NCBI GenBank assembly: GCA_964410485.1
Contig: CAYPHJ010000036.1
Span: 1 to 41,024 of the forward strand
Source: CAYPHJ01 sp964410485
Lineage (GTDB): Bacteria; Desulfobacterota; Binatia; UBA9968
DNA length: 41,024 bases
Direction of reading: 5' to 3'
In this document: one piece after another, positions 39,644 through 41,024 of the stretch
Position numbering within the stretch: the stretch's first letter is position 1
How the letters are laid out: every line of letters begins with the position of its first letter
The notes under the pieces: model-generated
Told to the model about the DNA's origin: nothing
The model's database searches: none
Seen by the model: only the letters and a program-made list of their open reading frames with translations
Translations under genes and position numbers: made by a program

Positions 39644-40726
39644 TTATGCGGAATGTTTGTGCGCTTTGAGCGGCGGGCGGAATACAGCAAAAACCTTGTC
39701 GGAGTTCGAAATCCACGACTCCAAAAAAGCGGCTTCGTCAGGCTTCCTGTCAAGCTCGGCCATGGCGCCGGCCAGGCAAAACCAGTTCAACAGCTCATGA
39801 TGGCCGCGATCTTCCGCCTCTTCTATCGTCGTCTTGCGCCACAGCTCCCAATCACCCGCGCGCAGCGCTTCAAAATATCTCTTATCTGACTCCACATCCG
39901 GGTACATGCGCCCATGCTTTGCCGTCAAAAAGGAATGCGACCAACTGGAAGATGCAATCAGAGCGATTCTCCAGGGGCTCTGCGCCAGGATGCGCGCCGT
40001 GGCTGCGCCAATCTGAAAACAGCGCCAGGGCTGTGGTCCGGGCGGATCCTCTTCGCCCTCCTCCAAACTGCGCCCTTTTGAGGGGGTTGGCGGGATACCC
40101 TGAGTCCCAGTAAGGTGGCGTCCGTAAGCGTTTACAGTAAAGGGCACCACCGGATACGAAAATCCGGCGCGGTCCCAATCTAAATAAAGCACAGAATTGA
40201 CAAATGCATGGCCCAAACCCAGGTGCATGGGTTTGTACGCGTACGCGATGTCAAATCCGTCTTTCAGTAGAGCCGCTGCGAGATGCTTACCGCCCGCTCG
40301 GTGCCCTCGGATCGTGATCATCTTGTCCTTTGGCTCGTTCCAGGAGTTCATGCCGCGCGCGTTGTGCAGCCATGGCTGAACTTCGACGGTATCGTAGGCC
40401 AAAATGGAAAAGGGTGGAACGCAGTCCTCCCGGTAGTTCTCGAATTGGTCGTCGCCCCAAATGACACAGAAATCCGGTTGAAATTCATCGAGCGCGCGGC
40501 GAGCCCGGCGAAATCCGTCGATCATGGCTTGGCGATGCTCGTCAGAATGAGCCTGACCGTCATCCGTGCTCCATTGCTGGCGCATTTGCTGGGGCCAGTT
40601 ATCCGGGGACCGCAGATGCTCCGGCAACGCCGGATCCGCGAGGCAGATTTTGATGCGACGTGTAATGTTTCCCTGCATCGATAGCCCCGGATAGTGCGTA
40701 ATTCCAAGCCCCAAGATTTGTCCCAT
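39644..40726 (-). CDS. LigB-type extradiol dioxygenase family protein
   Basis: A 360-residue protein of the class III extradiol dioxygenase (LigB) superfamily. It opens MGQILGLGITHYPGL with an H-containing metal-site strand. Further landmarks are FQPDFCVIWGDDQFENYRED, then AYKPMHLGLGHAFVNSVLY and a late ALIASSSWSHSF with another histidine. The protein is longer than LigB itself, as in the 'extradiol ring-cleavage dioxygenase' orphan group. The ATG has GGAGG upstream. It would cleave a catecholic ring with Fe(II), or, in relatives, carry out other non-haem chemistry. Neighbours are an ABM oxygenase, a transporter and an aminotransferase. Confidence 0.85.
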   Translation of the reverse strand: MGQILGLGITHYPGLSMQGNITRRIKICLADPALPEHLRSPDNWPQQMRQQWSTDDGQAHSDEHRQAMIDGFRRARRALDEFQPDFCVIWGDDQFENYREDCVPPFSILAYDTVEVQPWLHNARGMNSWNEPKDKMITIRGHRAGGKHLAAALLKDGFDIAYAYKPMHLGLGHAFVNSVLYLDWDRAGFSYPVVPFTVNAYGRHLTGTQGIPPTPSKGRSLEEGEEDPPGPQPWRCFQIGAATARILAQSPWRIALIASSSWSHSFLTAKHGRMYPDVESDKRYFEALRAGDWELWRKTTIEEAEDRGHHELLNWFCLAGAMAELDRKPDEAAFLESWISNSDKVFAVFRPPLKAHKHSA

Positions 40727-41024
40727 GCTTCCTCCGTTTTGCCTCCAAAGCCGTAACTTCTAACGCCGCTCGCGCCAAAAGGGCTCGGCCCTGCGTGGGC
40801 AGCAACTCTAGGCGACCCCGTGTAAGAAATGCCTATAAGGCTCATTAGCACATCGTGACGCCGGAGAAAAACGTGAGTCTCATTTTGCCAGTGAACCTCG
40901 ATATTCAATTCTCGGCTTCCATCCTCTCCCCTCCATCTTCGATCCTCATCGGGGGCAATTCTCCATCCTCCATTCTCGGTGGCTCGCGTTCGGCTCAGCG
41001 GTTCCTTCCCGGAACTTCGAACAT
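40727..41024. other. right-edge stretch without a supported gene
   Basis: It holds the ribosome site of the dioxygenase gene and, at 40915-40980, a CTCCATCCTCCAT repeat cluster and a GGAACTTCGAAC word like the other dispersed repeats. A minus-strand frame at 40522-40908 overlaps the dioxygenase gene and is not supported. Confidence 0.45.

Noticed and set aside
40522..40908. 128-codon minus frame upstream of the dioxygenase
   Set aside because: Overlaps the dioxygenase start in another frame and lacks a motif and a ribosome site.
1..41024. tRNA, rRNA and CRISPR arrays
   Set aside because: I looked for conserved T-loop words, rRNA segments and regularly spaced repeats and found none convincing; a covariance-model search would be needed to exclude a tRNA.

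Overview
The window looks like a chromosomal scaffold from an uncultivated Gram-negative environmental bacterium. Evidence for an outer membrane includes an MlaC-type phospholipid carrier, a TTT/Bug-type periplasmic solute-binding protein, several signal-peptide proteins and a probable lipoprotein. The mix of Bug proteins, amidohydrolases, a RidA protein, a LigB-type dioxygenase and a large flavoprotein resembles soil or sediment lineages once called 'Deltaproteobacteria' (Binatota, Tectomicrobia, Methylomirabilota). That placement is inference; no rRNA or tRNA gene was seen to test it. Two runs of 100 N, each flanked by an exact 55-bp duplication, show that this is a draft scaffold.

Region by region. 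Positions 1-4.7 kb are an accessory, decaying stretch: a truncated Y1/RAYT transposase, a Bug protein, a ParE-type toxin-antitoxin pair, a HigB-like toxin gene with a 3' frameshift and a palindromic operator, and an ADP-ribosylglycohydrolase surviving as two separated fragments. From 4.8 to 11.3 kb a minus-strand block runs (in transcription order) trypsin-like protease, MoxR ATPase, DUF58, VWA, aldo/keto reductase, MFS transporter. From 11.4 to 20.1 kb are housekeeping and stress genes: a small release-factor-like protein, HrpB helicase, a small exported protein, an exported SAM methyltransferase, TreY and an extended RNase HII. From 20.1 to 25.2 kb, with both gaps, are hemerythrin, a small four-cysteine protein, a phosphoribosyltransferase, a type II NADH dehydrogenase-like flavoprotein and an exported STN-like protein.

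From 25.4 to 27.5 kb are XthA overlapping a standalone LigD-type 3'-phosphoesterase, then MlaC. From 27.5 to 33.4 kb is a catabolic stretch: an MmgE/PrpD remnant, amidohydrolase, RidA, a DUF6282-like hydrolase, a lytic transglycosylase-like protein and an FAD dehydrogenase. From 33.5 kb on are DoxX, a MITE-like element, EttA, a second dispersed repeat, a small lipoprotein, and a minus-strand group of LigB-type dioxygenase, ABM monooxygenase, MFS transporter and PLP aminotransferase.

Intergenic spaces are rich in short dispersed repeats of several families: GTTCAA clusters, GCCATAAGCCAT clusters, ACTCCATCACTCC inverted repeats, a TCTGAAATCTGC element, and the two palindromic elements near 34.0 and 36.2 kb. 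I found no CRISPR array, rRNA or tRNA. The best leads for something uncommon are the XthA/phosphoesterase pair, the protease-MoxR-DUF58-VWA block, the exported methyltransferase, and the amidohydrolase/RidA/dioxygenase chemistry.
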